A DNA stretch of 64,000 nt, taken from Mesorhizobium sp. YC-39 (lineage in GTDB: Bacteria; Pseudomonadota; Alphaproteobacteria; Rhizobiales; Rhizobiaceae). The translations under genes and the position numbers were made by a program. The stretch is taken from the NCBI RefSeq assembly GCF_025753795.1, contig NZ_JAOWPS010000008.1:62001-126000 (forward strand), read 5' to 3'. The stretch's first letter is position 1; every line of letters begins with the position of its first letter. The notes under the pieces were generated by a model. It saw nothing but the letters and a program-made list of their open reading frames with translations, searched no databases and was not told where the DNA came from. Positions 49,175 to 57,879 of this stretch are shown here, one piece after another.

Positions 49175-50764
49175 TCAGCGGATCATGTCCGCGGCTTTCT
49201 CCGCGATCATCACGACGGGCGATGCCGTGTTGCCCGAGACGATCGTCGGCATGATCGAGGCATCGACGACACGCAGCCCGTCGAGCCCGTGAACCTTGAG
49301 GTCGCTGCCGACCACCGCCCGGTCGTCCTGTCCCATCTTGCAGGTGCCGACCGGGTGGAAGATCGTCGTCGCGATGTTGCCGATCTGGTGCGTCAGGCCC
49401 TCGTCCGACTGGTGCGCTGGGCCGGGCAGGATTTCTTCCGGCCGGTAGCGGGCGAGCGCCCTCGCCGTCATGATCCGCCGCGCCTGGTGTACGGCCAGTA
49501 GCGCGACATGCCGGTCGTTCGGCGCCGAGAGGTAGTTCAACCTGATCTCCGGCTGCTGGTCGGGCGCGGTGGAAACCGCATGCACGCTGCCGACGCTTTC
49601 CGGCCGCAGGTTGCAGACCGAGACCGTGATGGCCGGGAACGGGTGCAGCGGATCGCCCAGCCTGTCCGTCGACAGCGGCTGCACGTGGTATTCGAGGTCG
49701 GGTGTCGCGCGTGAGGAGTCCGACTTCGTGAACATGCCGAACTGGCTCGGCGCCATCGACATAGGCCCCGATTGCATCAGCGCATACTGCAGCGCGATGC
49801 GCGCCTTGCCGAGGCGGCTGTTGACCATGGTGTTGAGCGTTGTGGTGCCTGAAACCTTGTAGACGGTGCGGATCTGCAGATGGTCCTGTAGGTTCTCGCC
49901 GACGCCCTGGCTCGCATGGACGACGTCGATGCCGAGCTCGTACAGCACGTCGGGTCGACCGACGCCGGAGAGTTCAAGCAACCGCGGCGAGTTGATCGTG
50001 CCGGCGGCGAGCAGGACCTCGCGATCGGTGCGCGCCTCGTATTGCCTCCCGTCTCGGAGGAAGCGCACTCCCGTCACGCGGCGGCCTTCGAATACGACGC
50101 TCTGCGTCATCGCATTGGTTATCAGGCGCAGGTTGGGCCGCTTCAGTGCCGGCCGCAGGAAGCCCTTGGCGGCGTTCCAGCGGAAGCCGCGCTGCTGGTT
50201 GACCTCGAAGAAGCCGGAGCCCTCGTTGTTTCCGTCGTTGAAGTCGGCGCGCGGCATGACGCCGAACTCCTTGGCGCCCTCCTGCACCGCGCGCAGGATG
50301 TCCCAAGTCAGGCGCTGCTTTGCCACTTTCCACTCGCCGCCGCTGCCGTGGAGATCGGTCTTGCCGCCATGATGGTCTTCGGACCTCAGGAAATAGGGCA
50401 ACACGTCGTCCCAGCCCCAGCCGACATTCCCCATCTGGCGCCAGCCGTCGTAGTCGGCGGCCTGGCCGCGCATGTAAATCATGCCGTTGACCGAGGAGCA
50501 GCCGCCCAGCACCTTGCCGCGCGGATAGACCAGCGAGCGTCCGTTGAGACCCGGCTCCGGCGCCGTCTTCATCATCCAGTCGGTGCGCGGATTGCCGATG
50601 CAGTAGAGATAGCCGACCGGGATATGCACCCAGTGATAGTTGTCCGAGCCGCCGGCCTCGAGCAGCAGGACGCGCGTGGCGGGGTTCTGCGTCAGGCGGT
50701 TGGCCAGCACGCAGCCGGCCGTGCCGGCGCCGACGATGATGTAGTCGTAGCGTCCGTCGATCAT
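49175..50764 (-). CDS. GMC oxidoreductase, choline dehydrogenase-like (FAD)
   Basis: A 529-residue GMC flavoprotein. FAD binding appears as YIIVGAGTAGCVLANRL, the first GMC signature as YPRGKVLGGCSSVNGMIYMRG, the second as GTINSPRLLELSGVG, and the catalytic region as FHPVGTCKMG with GNTASPVVMIAEKAADMI at the C-terminus. It oxidises an alcohol group, but the family covers many substrates. The start overlaps the kinase stop by 4 nt (TCATGA on the plus strand), so it is part of the polyol operon and its last complete gene. The pcaB fragment begins directly after its stop. Confidence 0.92.
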   Translation of the reverse strand: MIDGRYDYIIVGAGTAGCVLANRLTQNPATRVLLLEAGGSDNYHWVHIPVGYLYCIGNPRTDWMMKTAPEPGLNGRSLVYPRGKVLGGCSSVNGMIYMRGQAADYDGWRQMGNVGWGWDDVLPYFLRSEDHHGGKTDLHGSGGEWKVAKQRLTWDILRAVQEGAKEFGVMPRADFNDGNNEGSGFFEVNQQRGFRWNAAKGFLRPALKRPNLRLITNAMTQSVVFEGRRVTGVRFLRDGRQYEARTDREVLLAAGTINSPRLLELSGVGRPDVLYELGIDVVHASQGVGENLQDHLQIRTVYKVSGTTTLNTMVNSRLGKARIALQYALMQSGPMSMAPSQFGMFTKSDSSRATPDLEYHVQPLSTDRLGDPLHPFPAITVSVCNLRPESVGSVHAVSTAPDQQPEIRLNYLSAPNDRHVALLAVHQARRIMTARALARYRPEEILPGPAHQSDEGLTHQIGNIATTIFHPVGTCKMGQDDRAVVGSDLKVHGLDGLRVVDASIMPTIVSGNTASPVVMIAEKAADMIR

Positions 50765-52281
50765 GACGCAACCGGCGCCGGCGATGCCAGGTCCCGCCAC
50801 AGCGGGTCGACCGCTTCGGTCAGCCGCCTCCAGATCGCGTAACGCCGGTCATAATGCGCGCGCATCGCCAAATCGGGGCTGAAGGCACCTGCCGGCCTCG
50901 TCATGGCGGCCACCGCCTCGGCCTCGTTCGAATAGAGCCGCACTCCGATCGCCGCCGCCATCGCCGCGCCGAGCGCGCCCGTCTCCCGCACCTCCGCCAC
51001 GGTCACCGGAACGCCCAGACCGTCGGCGAACATCTGCGCCCAGTGCGCCGAGCGGGAGCCACCGCCCGAGAGCGTGGCGGTCGAGAACGTCACGCCGGCC
51101 TCGACCAGCACGCCGACGTGGCGGCGATGCTCGAACATCACACCCTCGAAGATCGAGCGCAGCAGGTGCCCCTCGCCGTGCCAGCCGGCAACCCCGAAAA
51201 AGCCGCCGCGCTGATGCGCGCCCAGCCGTCCGCCGTAGAGGAACGGATGGAACAAGGGATCGTCATGGGCCGGGACAACGCCACCGACGGCGTCGTTGAC
51301 GAAGCCGAACGGGTCGTCGTGGCGACCACCGCGCTCGACCAGGGCGCGCACATACCATTCGAGGTTCGCGGCCGATGTCGCGCTGTTTTCCATGTTGACG
51401 AAGCGGCCGGGCCCGTAGGCGGCGACCATGAACACGCGATCGTCGCGCACGGGTGCATCCGAGAATACTTGATTGATCGACCAGCTGCCGACGACGACCG
51501 ATGCCGCACCCACTCCGACCGCGCCAGAACCTAGCGCCGATGCAACAACGTCGAAATAGCCGGCGACCACGGGCGTGCCTTGAGCCAGCCCGGTAGCCGC
51601 GGCTGCCTCGGGCGTCACGACGCCAACGATGCTGGACGGCTGGAGCAACGGCGGCAGAAGCCTCGTGGCGTCCTCCAGACCGAAGAGAGCCAGGAGGCGG
51701 GTATCATATTCGGCCTCCGGCAGCCGCAGCAGACCGGCGCCGGACATGTCGGAGATCTCGCTGGCGCGGTGACCGGTCAGGCGCCACGTCAGAATATCCT
51801 TGGCGAAGAGCAGCGTTCCGGCGCGTCCGTAGACCTCCGGCCGGTGCCGCTTGAGCCAGGCGAGCAGAGTAGGCGTCTGCGACGGCCAGGGCCTTTGCAA
51901 CGCGATTGCGTGCATGTCGGGGCCGGCCGCCATGTCCAGTTCTGCGGCAAGCGCGGCGGCCCGCGTGTCGAGCGATTGTATGCCGATCAGAGCCGCACCG
52001 TCGCGGTCGAGCAGGTAGAGGCCGTTGCCATGTCCTGCCGTGCCGATTGCGGCGATAGCGCCGGGGTCGATGCCGGCCGCGCCAATGCAGCCGGAGATCG
52101 CAGCCTTTGCGTTCTCCCACAGCTCCGGGACGGAGCGCTCCACCATCCCCGCCGACGGTTTATGGGTCGCACCGTCGATACCGTGGGCAGCTAATTGCCG
52201 GCCGTGTGCATCGAACAGAACCGCCTTGATGACGGTGTTGCCGGCATCGAGACCGAGCAGGTAGGGGCCGCCGTCAGCCAT
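50761..52281 (-). CDS. FGGY-family carbohydrate kinase, LyxK/xylulokinase-like
   Basis: A 506-residue sugar or polyol kinase. The first phosphate-binding region is LLGLDAGNTVIKAVLFDAHGR, the substrate side shows GTAGHGNGLYLLD, the catalytic Asp is expected in AGYFDVVASALG, and the adenosine region is SGGGSRSAHWAQMFADGLG. The closest remembered pattern is LyxK/YgcE rather than glycerol kinase. I chose the ATG at 52281, which overlaps the aldolase stop by 8 nt, so translation is coupled. It would phosphorylate the imported compound before the GlpD-like and aldolase steps. Confidence 0.9.
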   Translation of the reverse strand: MADGGPYLLGLDAGNTVIKAVLFDAHGRQLAAHGIDGATHKPSAGMVERSVPELWENAKAAISGCIGAAGIDPGAIAAIGTAGHGNGLYLLDRDGAALIGIQSLDTRAAALAAELDMAAGPDMHAIALQRPWPSQTPTLLAWLKRHRPEVYGRAGTLLFAKDILTWRLTGHRASEISDMSGAGLLRLPEAEYDTRLLALFGLEDATRLLPPLLQPSSIVGVVTPEAAAATGLAQGTPVVAGYFDVVASALGSGAVGVGAASVVVGSWSINQVFSDAPVRDDRVFMVAAYGPGRFVNMENSATSAANLEWYVRALVERGGRHDDPFGFVNDAVGGVVPAHDDPLFHPFLYGGRLGAHQRGGFFGVAGWHGEGHLLRSIFEGVMFEHRRHVGVLVEAGVTFSTATLSGGGSRSAHWAQMFADGLGVPVTVAEVRETGALGAAMAAAIGVRLYSNEAEAVAAMTRPAGAFSPDLAMRAHYDRRYAIWRRLTEAVDPLWRDLASPAPVAS

Positions 52282-53116
52282 TATTGTAGATGTCCCAGGC
52301 TTCTTCGCCACCGATACCCTGATGGATCATGGCCATCAGGGCATTGACCACGGCCTTCGGGTTGGAATGCTGGTAGATGTTGCGGCCGTAGACCATGCCC
52401 TTGGCGCCCTGCTGCATCAAGGCGGCTGACTTCGCCAGCACCGCCTTGAGATCCTCTTTGCCCCCGCCGCGCACGAGCACCGGCACCCTCGCCGCCTCGA
52501 CGACGCGATGGAACTCCTCCGGATCGTCGGTCGGGTCGGCCTTGATGATGTCGGCACCCATTTCCGAGGCGAGTCGGACCAGCGTGACGATCTTCTCAGC
52601 ATTGCCGTCGACCTGGTAGCCGCCACGCACCTCGTTGGGCAGCATGACCAGCGGTTCGATCATGAGCGGCATGCCGTAGCGATGGCAAGCTGCGCGGACC
52701 TTGCTGATGTTCTCGACGCATTGGCGGAACAGGTCCGGTTCGTCGGGCAGCATGAACAGGTTGACAACCACGCAGGCAGCGTCCATCTCCAGCGCGCCGA
52801 CGATCGGCTCGTCATGGTTCTGCAGCAGCGACCACATCACTTTGTGGCGCTGCACATTGTATGGATTGCCCATGTCGATGCGCATGACCAGCGCAGGCTT
52901 GTCCTTCTCCGGCCTGCCCTGCAGCAGATCGGCCTGCCCGTAGGTCATCTGGATCGCGTCGGGTTTCACGCGAATCAACGTATCGACCACGCCTGCCATG
53001 TCCTCCAGCCCGACCAGGAAGCCGGGCTCGTTGCAGACCCCGTGGTCGAGCGCCACGTCCAGGCAGCCTCCATTCGTGAACAGCCGGTTCATGCGGGCCT
53101 TGGTACTCAGACGCAT
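52274..53116 (-). CDS. Class I aldolase of the DhnA/FbaB/LsrF type
   Basis: A 280-residue TIM-barrel aldolase. The Schiff-base lysine is expected in GADIIKADPTDD, and the phosphate site in LVRGGGKEDL with YGRNIYQH at the end, all typical of the archaeal-type FBP aldolase/LsrF family. AGGAG lies 6 nt before the ATG. Its start overlaps the GlpD-like gene by 10 nt and its end overlaps the kinase start by 8 nt. It would split or form a phosphorylated ketose, probably giving dihydroxyacetone phosphate plus an aldehyde; the substrate is unknown. Confidence 0.9.
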   Translation of the reverse strand: MRLSTKARMNRLFTNGGCLDVALDHGVCNEPGFLVGLEDMAGVVDTLIRVKPDAIQMTYGQADLLQGRPEKDKPALVMRIDMGNPYNVQRHKVMWSLLQNHDEPIVGALEMDAACVVVNLFMLPDEPDLFRQCVENISKVRAACHRYGMPLMIEPLVMLPNEVRGGYQVDGNAEKIVTLVRLASEMGADIIKADPTDDPEEFHRVVEAARVPVLVRGGGKEDLKAVLAKSAALMQQGAKGMVYGRNIYQHSNPKAVVNALMAMIHQGIGGEEAWDIYNNG

Positions 53117-54837
53117 GTGTTGCTCCTGTCGCGGGTTCGTCGTTCGAGCATCTCCAGCGAGACGCCATGGTATTTCGCCAGATTGCGGATGACCGTCGCC
53201 ACCTCCCGGGCCTGCCGCTCGACGCTCCAGCCTAGTTCCTTCGCCATCGCCGTGGCGACGCTCCCGATGAGGGCGGTCGACACGTCGCCGCGGATCGCCA
53301 GCGGCGTGCGGCGCAGCAGCATGTCCTCTAGCCCGACGACAAGCTCGTTCCGGGCCAGGAAGGCGATTTCCGCCGACGTCACGCAGCAAGTGCCGTCGAG
53401 CGGCACGTCGTCGGGCCGTCCGAGACAGAAGCCGAGCAGACCGTCCGCGCGCGTGCCGTAGGCGTCGACCAGCCAGGCAGCGCGTTCGACGCTTATGCCA
53501 TGACGCGCCACGAGAGCTGTTTCGAGCTCCCTCGGATCCTTTGGAAACCCGTCGCCACCGCCGATCGCAAGACCGATCGTGCCGCGGGCGCGCACGCGGC
53601 CGAGTTCCTCCAGCACGACATCGGCAGCCTGTTCGGCGAAGGCGCGGAATGTCGTCCACTTGCCCCCAACCATGCAGAACTGTGGGACCGCGCCGTCAAC
53701 ACGGTGTATCACATGGCCGCGCGAGATGCGTCCGGTGAACTCATGATCGCTCTTCGGCAGCGGACGGATGCCGCTATAGCTGTAGACGACATTGTCGGAC
53801 GATAGCGAGACCGTAGGGAATACCTCCCGCACCGCGCCGAGGATATAATCTCGCTCCTCGGGCTCGCAACACACGCGGTCCGCCTTGTCGACCCGGATAT
53901 CCGTCGATCCGGCCAGCACCTTGCCGAGATAGGGAAAGATGATGCAGACGCGTCCGTCCTCTCTCTCGAAAAAGATCATGTGACCGCCCAGCGCCTGGTA
54001 TAGGGGCTGGCAGTCGAGGATCAGGTGCGAACCCTTCGTGCCGGAGATGAAGCGGTCGGTACCCCCCCCTCGATCCGACAGGCTTGCAAGCGCCTCGTCC
54101 AGCCAGGCACCGGTCGCGTTCACCACGGCGCTGGCGGTGACCTGCATAGCCGCGCCAGATGGACCGTCGATTACGGCGAAGCCCTCGCCGGATTGCAAGA
54201 TCTCGGCATGGTTCAGCGCCACGCTTCCGGGCGCGAGGCGCTTGGTATCGAGCACCAGTTCCAGTCCGAGCCGCTCGGGATAGCTGATCCAGGCATCGTG
54301 ATAGGTGGCGGAGAAGCGCAGCCGCGGCGACAGCGCCGGCCAGTGCCTCAGTGTCGCGCGCGCGCCGCGGAAGCGGTGCTTCGGCAGAAGGCGACGGTGG
54401 CGGGTGGTCCAGTCGTAGAGCATCAGCCCGATCTTGATCGGCAGAGCACCCCTGCTTGCCGGGCGGCTCGTCATGCCAAGAAACCCCGCCGCCCCGTTCA
54501 ACAGGCCCGAGAAGACCGAGTTGATCGGGATGGTCGTCGGCAGCGCGCGCACCATGTGGGGCGCATTGAGCAACAGCGCGTCGCGCTCGCGCAGCGATTC
54601 CCAGACGAGATCGAACTCGCCGTTCTCGAGGTAGCGCAGGCCGCCATGGATCATGCGCGAGGGCGCCGCGCTACAGCCGGAGCAGAAGTCGTTGCGTTCG
54701 ATAAGGAGCACCCGCAGGCCCTGCAACGCCAGTTCGCGATAGACGCCGATGCCGTTGATGCCGCCGCCGATGACGATGACGTCGAATGCGCCGTCGCGGC
54801 GGATCAAGTCGAGGTTTGCGTCTCTCTGTTCGGGCAT
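53107..54837 (-). CDS. GlpD-like FAD-dependent polyol-phosphate dehydrogenase
   Basis: A 576-residue protein of the aerobic glycerol-3-phosphate dehydrogenase family. FAD binding is seen as DVIVIGGGINGIGVYRELALQG, with SRMIHGGLRYLENGEF and the substrate region GTKGSHLIL, SYSGIRPLP and GGKWTTFRAFAEQAAD. A C-terminal domain of about 140 residues follows. A minus-strand frame continues upstream to 55797, but only because it runs through the aldo/keto reductase gene out of frame. In erythritol operons the GlpD-like EryB oxidises erythritol phosphate; a similar role on another polyol phosphate is likely here. Confidence 0.9.
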   Translation of the reverse strand: MPEQRDANLDLIRRDGAFDVIVIGGGINGIGVYRELALQGLRVLLIERNDFCSGCSAAPSRMIHGGLRYLENGEFDLVWESLRERDALLLNAPHMVRALPTTIPINSVFSGLLNGAAGFLGMTSRPASRGALPIKIGLMLYDWTTRHRRLLPKHRFRGARATLRHWPALSPRLRFSATYHDAWISYPERLGLELVLDTKRLAPGSVALNHAEILQSGEGFAVIDGPSGAAMQVTASAVVNATGAWLDEALASLSDRGGGTDRFISGTKGSHLILDCQPLYQALGGHMIFFEREDGRVCIIFPYLGKVLAGSTDIRVDKADRVCCEPEERDYILGAVREVFPTVSLSSDNVVYSYSGIRPLPKSDHEFTGRISRGHVIHRVDGAVPQFCMVGGKWTTFRAFAEQAADVVLEELGRVRARGTIGLAIGGGDGFPKDPRELETALVARHGISVERAAWLVDAYGTRADGLLGFCLGRPDDVPLDGTCCVTSAEIAFLARNELVVGLEDMLLRRTPLAIRGDVSTALIGSVATAMAKELGWSVERQAREVATVIRNLAKYHGVSLEMLERRTRDRSNTCV

Positions 54838-54893
54838 GGCGTGTCGTTCGCCGTCGCGGGTACGGCGCTGGTCCTTGGTCGTTTCGGGTGCGG

Positions 54894-55889
54894 TCAGGCG
54901 TCGAGGTCTGTCAGATGGCGCGCGGCTGCCTCGCTGATCGTTTGGATGTCGGCGGGTGACAGGCGGATGCGCCCTGCCCTGGCGTTTTCCCGAGCCTGGT
55001 CCGGATTGCGCGCCCCGCAGAGCGAAAACGTGATGCCGGGCTGCTGCAGGGTCCAGGCGATGACGATCTGGCCCGGCGACGCTCCGTGGGTCTCGGCGAT
55101 CGGGCCGATCTCGCGCATCAGCCACGCCACCTTCTCCCGGTTTGCGATCGAGAAGCGCGGATTGTCCTTGCGCTGGTCGTCGCCCTCGAACACGCGGTCC
55201 GGGCCGATGCCGCCGGACAACAGCCCAAGCGCCAGCGACGAGTAGCTGAGCGTCGACACGCCATGTGCCGCACAGGCGGGCAAGAGCGTGGCTTCTATAC
55301 CGCGCCGGATCATCGAATATTCTTCCTGGATGGCGTCGAGCGGACCGGCGGCCACGTAGGAATCGAGCTCCTCGACCGTCAGGTTGCTCGCCCCAACCGA
55401 GCGAATCTTGCCTTGCCGCTTCAGGCCCTCGAGCGTCGCCATCGTCTCCGCGATCGGCGTGGTCGGATCCTGCCAGTGCGTGATGTAGTGGTCGATATGG
55501 TCGGTGCCGAGCCGCTTCAGGCTCTGCTCCAGCTCGTGGACGATCGAGTCGCGCCCGAGATGGCGATGGACCGGTTTGCCGTCGTAGTCGAAGAAGTGGT
55601 TGCCCTTGCGCGCGTGCCAGACGAGGCCGCACTTGGTGGCCAGCACCACCTTGTCCCTCCGACCGCGGATCGCCTTGCCGACGATCTCCTCGGCAAGCCC
55701 CATGCCGTAGGCCGGCGCCGTGTCGACAAGGCTGATTCCCTCGTCCAGCGAGGCATGGATCGCGGCAATCGACTTGCCTTCGTCGGTGCCACCCCACATC
55801 CAGCCGCCAATGGCCCAGGTGCCGAGCCCAATGGCGGACGCCTCGACGCCGGACGAGCCGATTTCCCGGACAAGCATTTCATGCGACAT
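54894..55889 (-). CDS. Aldo/keto reductase
   Basis: A 331-residue NAD(P)H-dependent oxidoreductase with the AKR catalytic set: Asp in LVDTAPAYGMG with the Tyr at the same site, Lys in VLATKCGLVW, and His in YITHWQDP. The cofactor region near the C-terminus reads SLCGARNPDQARENA. The start overlaps the regulator stop by 11 nt. It probably interconverts an aldehyde and a sugar alcohol at the entry or exit of the polyol pathway. Confidence 0.9.
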   Translation of the reverse strand: MSHEMLVREIGSSGVEASAIGLGTWAIGGWMWGGTDEGKSIAAIHASLDEGISLVDTAPAYGMGLAEEIVGKAIRGRRDKVVLATKCGLVWHARKGNHFFDYDGKPVHRHLGRDSIVHELEQSLKRLGTDHIDHYITHWQDPTTPIAETMATLEGLKRQGKIRSVGASNLTVEELDSYVAAGPLDAIQEEYSMIRRGIEATLLPACAAHGVSTLSYSSLALGLLSGGIGPDRVFEGDDQRKDNPRFSIANREKVAWLMREIGPIAETHGASPGQIVIAWTLQQPGITFSLCGARNPDQARENARAGRIRLSPADIQTISEAAARHLTDLDA

Positions 55890-56868
55890 TCTGCAAAGGC
55901 TCCATGGTTTCGAGCACGGCTCCGGCCGTCTCCTCGTCGAGGACGAGCGCGTCGAGGAACCGCCCGTTGAGCGCGGCTCGGATCGGCAGCACCTTCTCGG
56001 ACCCGGCCGCGACGCCGATCGTGCGGGGGCACGGGGACAAGTCGGACGGCTCGAGCGCGACCAGGCGCGAGTTCAGCGGATGGTCGGCGACCGTGCCGTC
56101 CTCGCGGATCAAATGCGCCAGAAATTCGCCGCGCACGCCGCTTTCGATCAGCAGTTCGCGGCTGGTGTTGGTAAGCGGATTGAGGTCGTAATAGCTGGAT
56201 CCGGGTGTCACGATCGAACCGATGCCGACCAGCGCGACCGCGGCCTTGCGCGCAAGATCGAAAACCTCCCTGACGGACGCCATTTCCATCAGCATGTCGC
56301 GCTGCTCGCGGCTTTCGGCGAAGAGCGGCGCATGCATCAACAGGGTGCGGCCGCCAAGCCGCTCGGCAAGTCGTGAGGCGAGATGATTGACATCGGTGTG
56401 GAATTTGCCCTGCACGCCGCCGGTCAGCGGCACGACGGTCACGTCGAAGGTGCGCTCGGGCAGCAGGTTCTCGACCACCGCACTCACCGCCTTGCCGCCG
56501 GTGATTGCGATGACGTCTCCGTCGCGCAATGTCTCCAGCAGCATGTTGGCCGCCGCACGCCCGACCTGCTGCAGCGTCGTGTCGGGACTGCCGGGGACCG
56601 TCGGCGCCACGACACTGGCTGACAGGCCGCCGGCTTTGGTGAGGCGCGTCTCCAGGTTAACAAGCGGCTGGAACGGGCTCTCGATGGCGATCTTCACCAT
56701 GCCCAGCTTGCGGCCCTGGGCGATGAGTCGGTTCACCTTCGAGGGCGACAGGTTCATCGCGAGTGCGATGTCGGACTGCTTCATATCATCGACGAAATGC
56801 AGCACCAGCACTGTGTAGATCTGGCGGATTGCCTCGAAGTCTTCCCTGTTCTCAGCCATCTCAGCCAC
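55879..56868 (-). CDS. SorC/DeoR-type sugar-binding regulator (EryD-like)
   Basis: A 329-residue regulator of the SorC family. The N-terminal helix-turn-helix is at about residues 13-60 (YTVLVLHFVDDMKQSDIALAMNLSPSKVNRLIAQGRKLGMVKI). The rest is the sugar-phosphate-isomerase-like effector domain (VVPLTGGVQGKFHTDVN, and GVAAGSEKVLPIRAALNGRFLDALVLDEETA near the end). It overlaps both neighbours, so it lies within the operon it most likely regulates, as EryD does in erythritol operons. The effector should be a phosphorylated intermediate. Confidence 0.9.
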   Translation of the reverse strand: MAEMAENREDFEAIRQIYTVLVLHFVDDMKQSDIALAMNLSPSKVNRLIAQGRKLGMVKIAIESPFQPLVNLETRLTKAGGLSASVVAPTVPGSPDTTLQQVGRAAANMLLETLRDGDVIAITGGKAVSAVVENLLPERTFDVTVVPLTGGVQGKFHTDVNHLASRLAERLGGRTLLMHAPLFAESREQRDMLMEMASVREVFDLARKAAVALVGIGSIVTPGSSYYDLNPLTNTSRELLIESGVRGEFLAHLIREDGTVADHPLNSRLVALEPSDLSPCPRTIGVAAGSEKVLPIRAALNGRFLDALVLDEETAGAVLETMEPLQNVA

Positions 56869-57865
56869 GTCGCTTGTTGAGGTAGTGGTCGATCGTCACC
56901 GCCGTCAGCAGGATCGATCCGCGGATGATGTCCTGCCAGTAGACCGAAACGTCGAGAAGCGCGAGAGAACTCGAAACCACCGACAACAGGATCGTCCCGA
57001 GGATCGCGCCGAAGATCGTGCCGGAACCGCCGGATAGGCTCGCGCCGCCGATCACGGCCGCCGCGATGACGTTGAGCTCCATGCCGATGCCGAACGTCGG
57101 CTGGGCCGAGCCGAAGCGGGCCATGTAGATGATGCCGGCCACGCCGCACAGCGTCGAGCAGAGCGTGGTGGTCAGAAACACCACCTTCTTGGTGCGGATG
57201 CCAGAATAGGCCGCCGCCTTTTCGTTGCTGCCGGTGTAGAACACCTTTCGGAACATCGTCGTGCGCCGCAACAGGAAGTCGAAGACGACGACCACGACGA
57301 CGAAGATGACGATGACCACCGGGATGACGCCAATCGAGCCCTGGCCGATGAACTTGAACTCCGGCGGCAGCGTGTAGAGACCGATCGGCCGGCCCCCGGT
57401 GCCGAGCAGGCACAGCCCGCGCGCGATCACCATCACCGCCAGCGACACGATGAAATGGTGCAGTCCGACGCGGGTGACGAAGAAACCCATCGCCGCGCCG
57501 ATGGCGGTGCACACGGCGATCGCCATCCCTGACGCCACCCAGGGATCGATACCGTTGAGGAACAGCAGGCCCGCGATCACCATCGCCAGCGCTGTGACGG
57601 AACCGACGGAGAGGTCGATGCCGCCCGAGATCAGCAGGATCGTCATGCCGACGACCACGACCCCCTCGACCGCGAAGGCCATCGCCATGGCGCGCATGTT
57701 GTTCCAGGTCAGGAAATAGGGCGAGGCGAAGGCCATCGCGATGAACAGCGCCAAGATGATCAGGACGAGCCCCGTCTCGCGCATCCGTAGCAGGCGCCGC
57801 AGCGTGTCCAGGATGCCGCCCGAGGCGCCGCGGTCCTTCCCCGAAGGCGTGGTTACTGTCGACAT
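56861..57865 (-). CDS. Ribose-type ABC transporter permease (RbsC-like)
   Basis: A 334-residue inner-membrane protein of the sugar-type BPD_transp_2 family with about eight to ten spans. Family hallmarks include LLISGGIDLSVGSVTALAMVIAGLL and GGASLSGGSGTIFGAILGTILL. I chose the ATG at 57865 (MSTVTTPS), with GGAGGG 4-5 nt upstream, over the one at 57883. It overlaps the regulator start by 8 nt and works with the ATPase and binding protein upstream. Confidence 0.92.
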   Translation of the reverse strand: MSTVTTPSGKDRGASGGILDTLRRLLRMRETGLVLIILALFIAMAFASPYFLTWNNMRAMAMAFAVEGVVVVGMTILLISGGIDLSVGSVTALAMVIAGLLFLNGIDPWVASGMAIAVCTAIGAAMGFFVTRVGLHHFIVSLAVMVIARGLCLLGTGGRPIGLYTLPPEFKFIGQGSIGVIPVVIVIFVVVVVVFDFLLRRTTMFRKVFYTGSNEKAAAYSGIRTKKVVFLTTTLCSTLCGVAGIIYMARFGSAQPTFGIGMELNVIAAAVIGGASLSGGSGTIFGAILGTILLSVVSSSLALLDVSVYWQDIIRGSILLTAVTIDHYLNKRRG

Positions 57866-57879
57866 TGTTCCCTCCGCCC

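Noticed and set aside
54838..55797. Upstream extension of the GlpD-like frame giving an 896-residue fusion
   Set aside because: The extension reads the aldo/keto reductase gene out of frame. Family similarity begins at the ATG at 54837.
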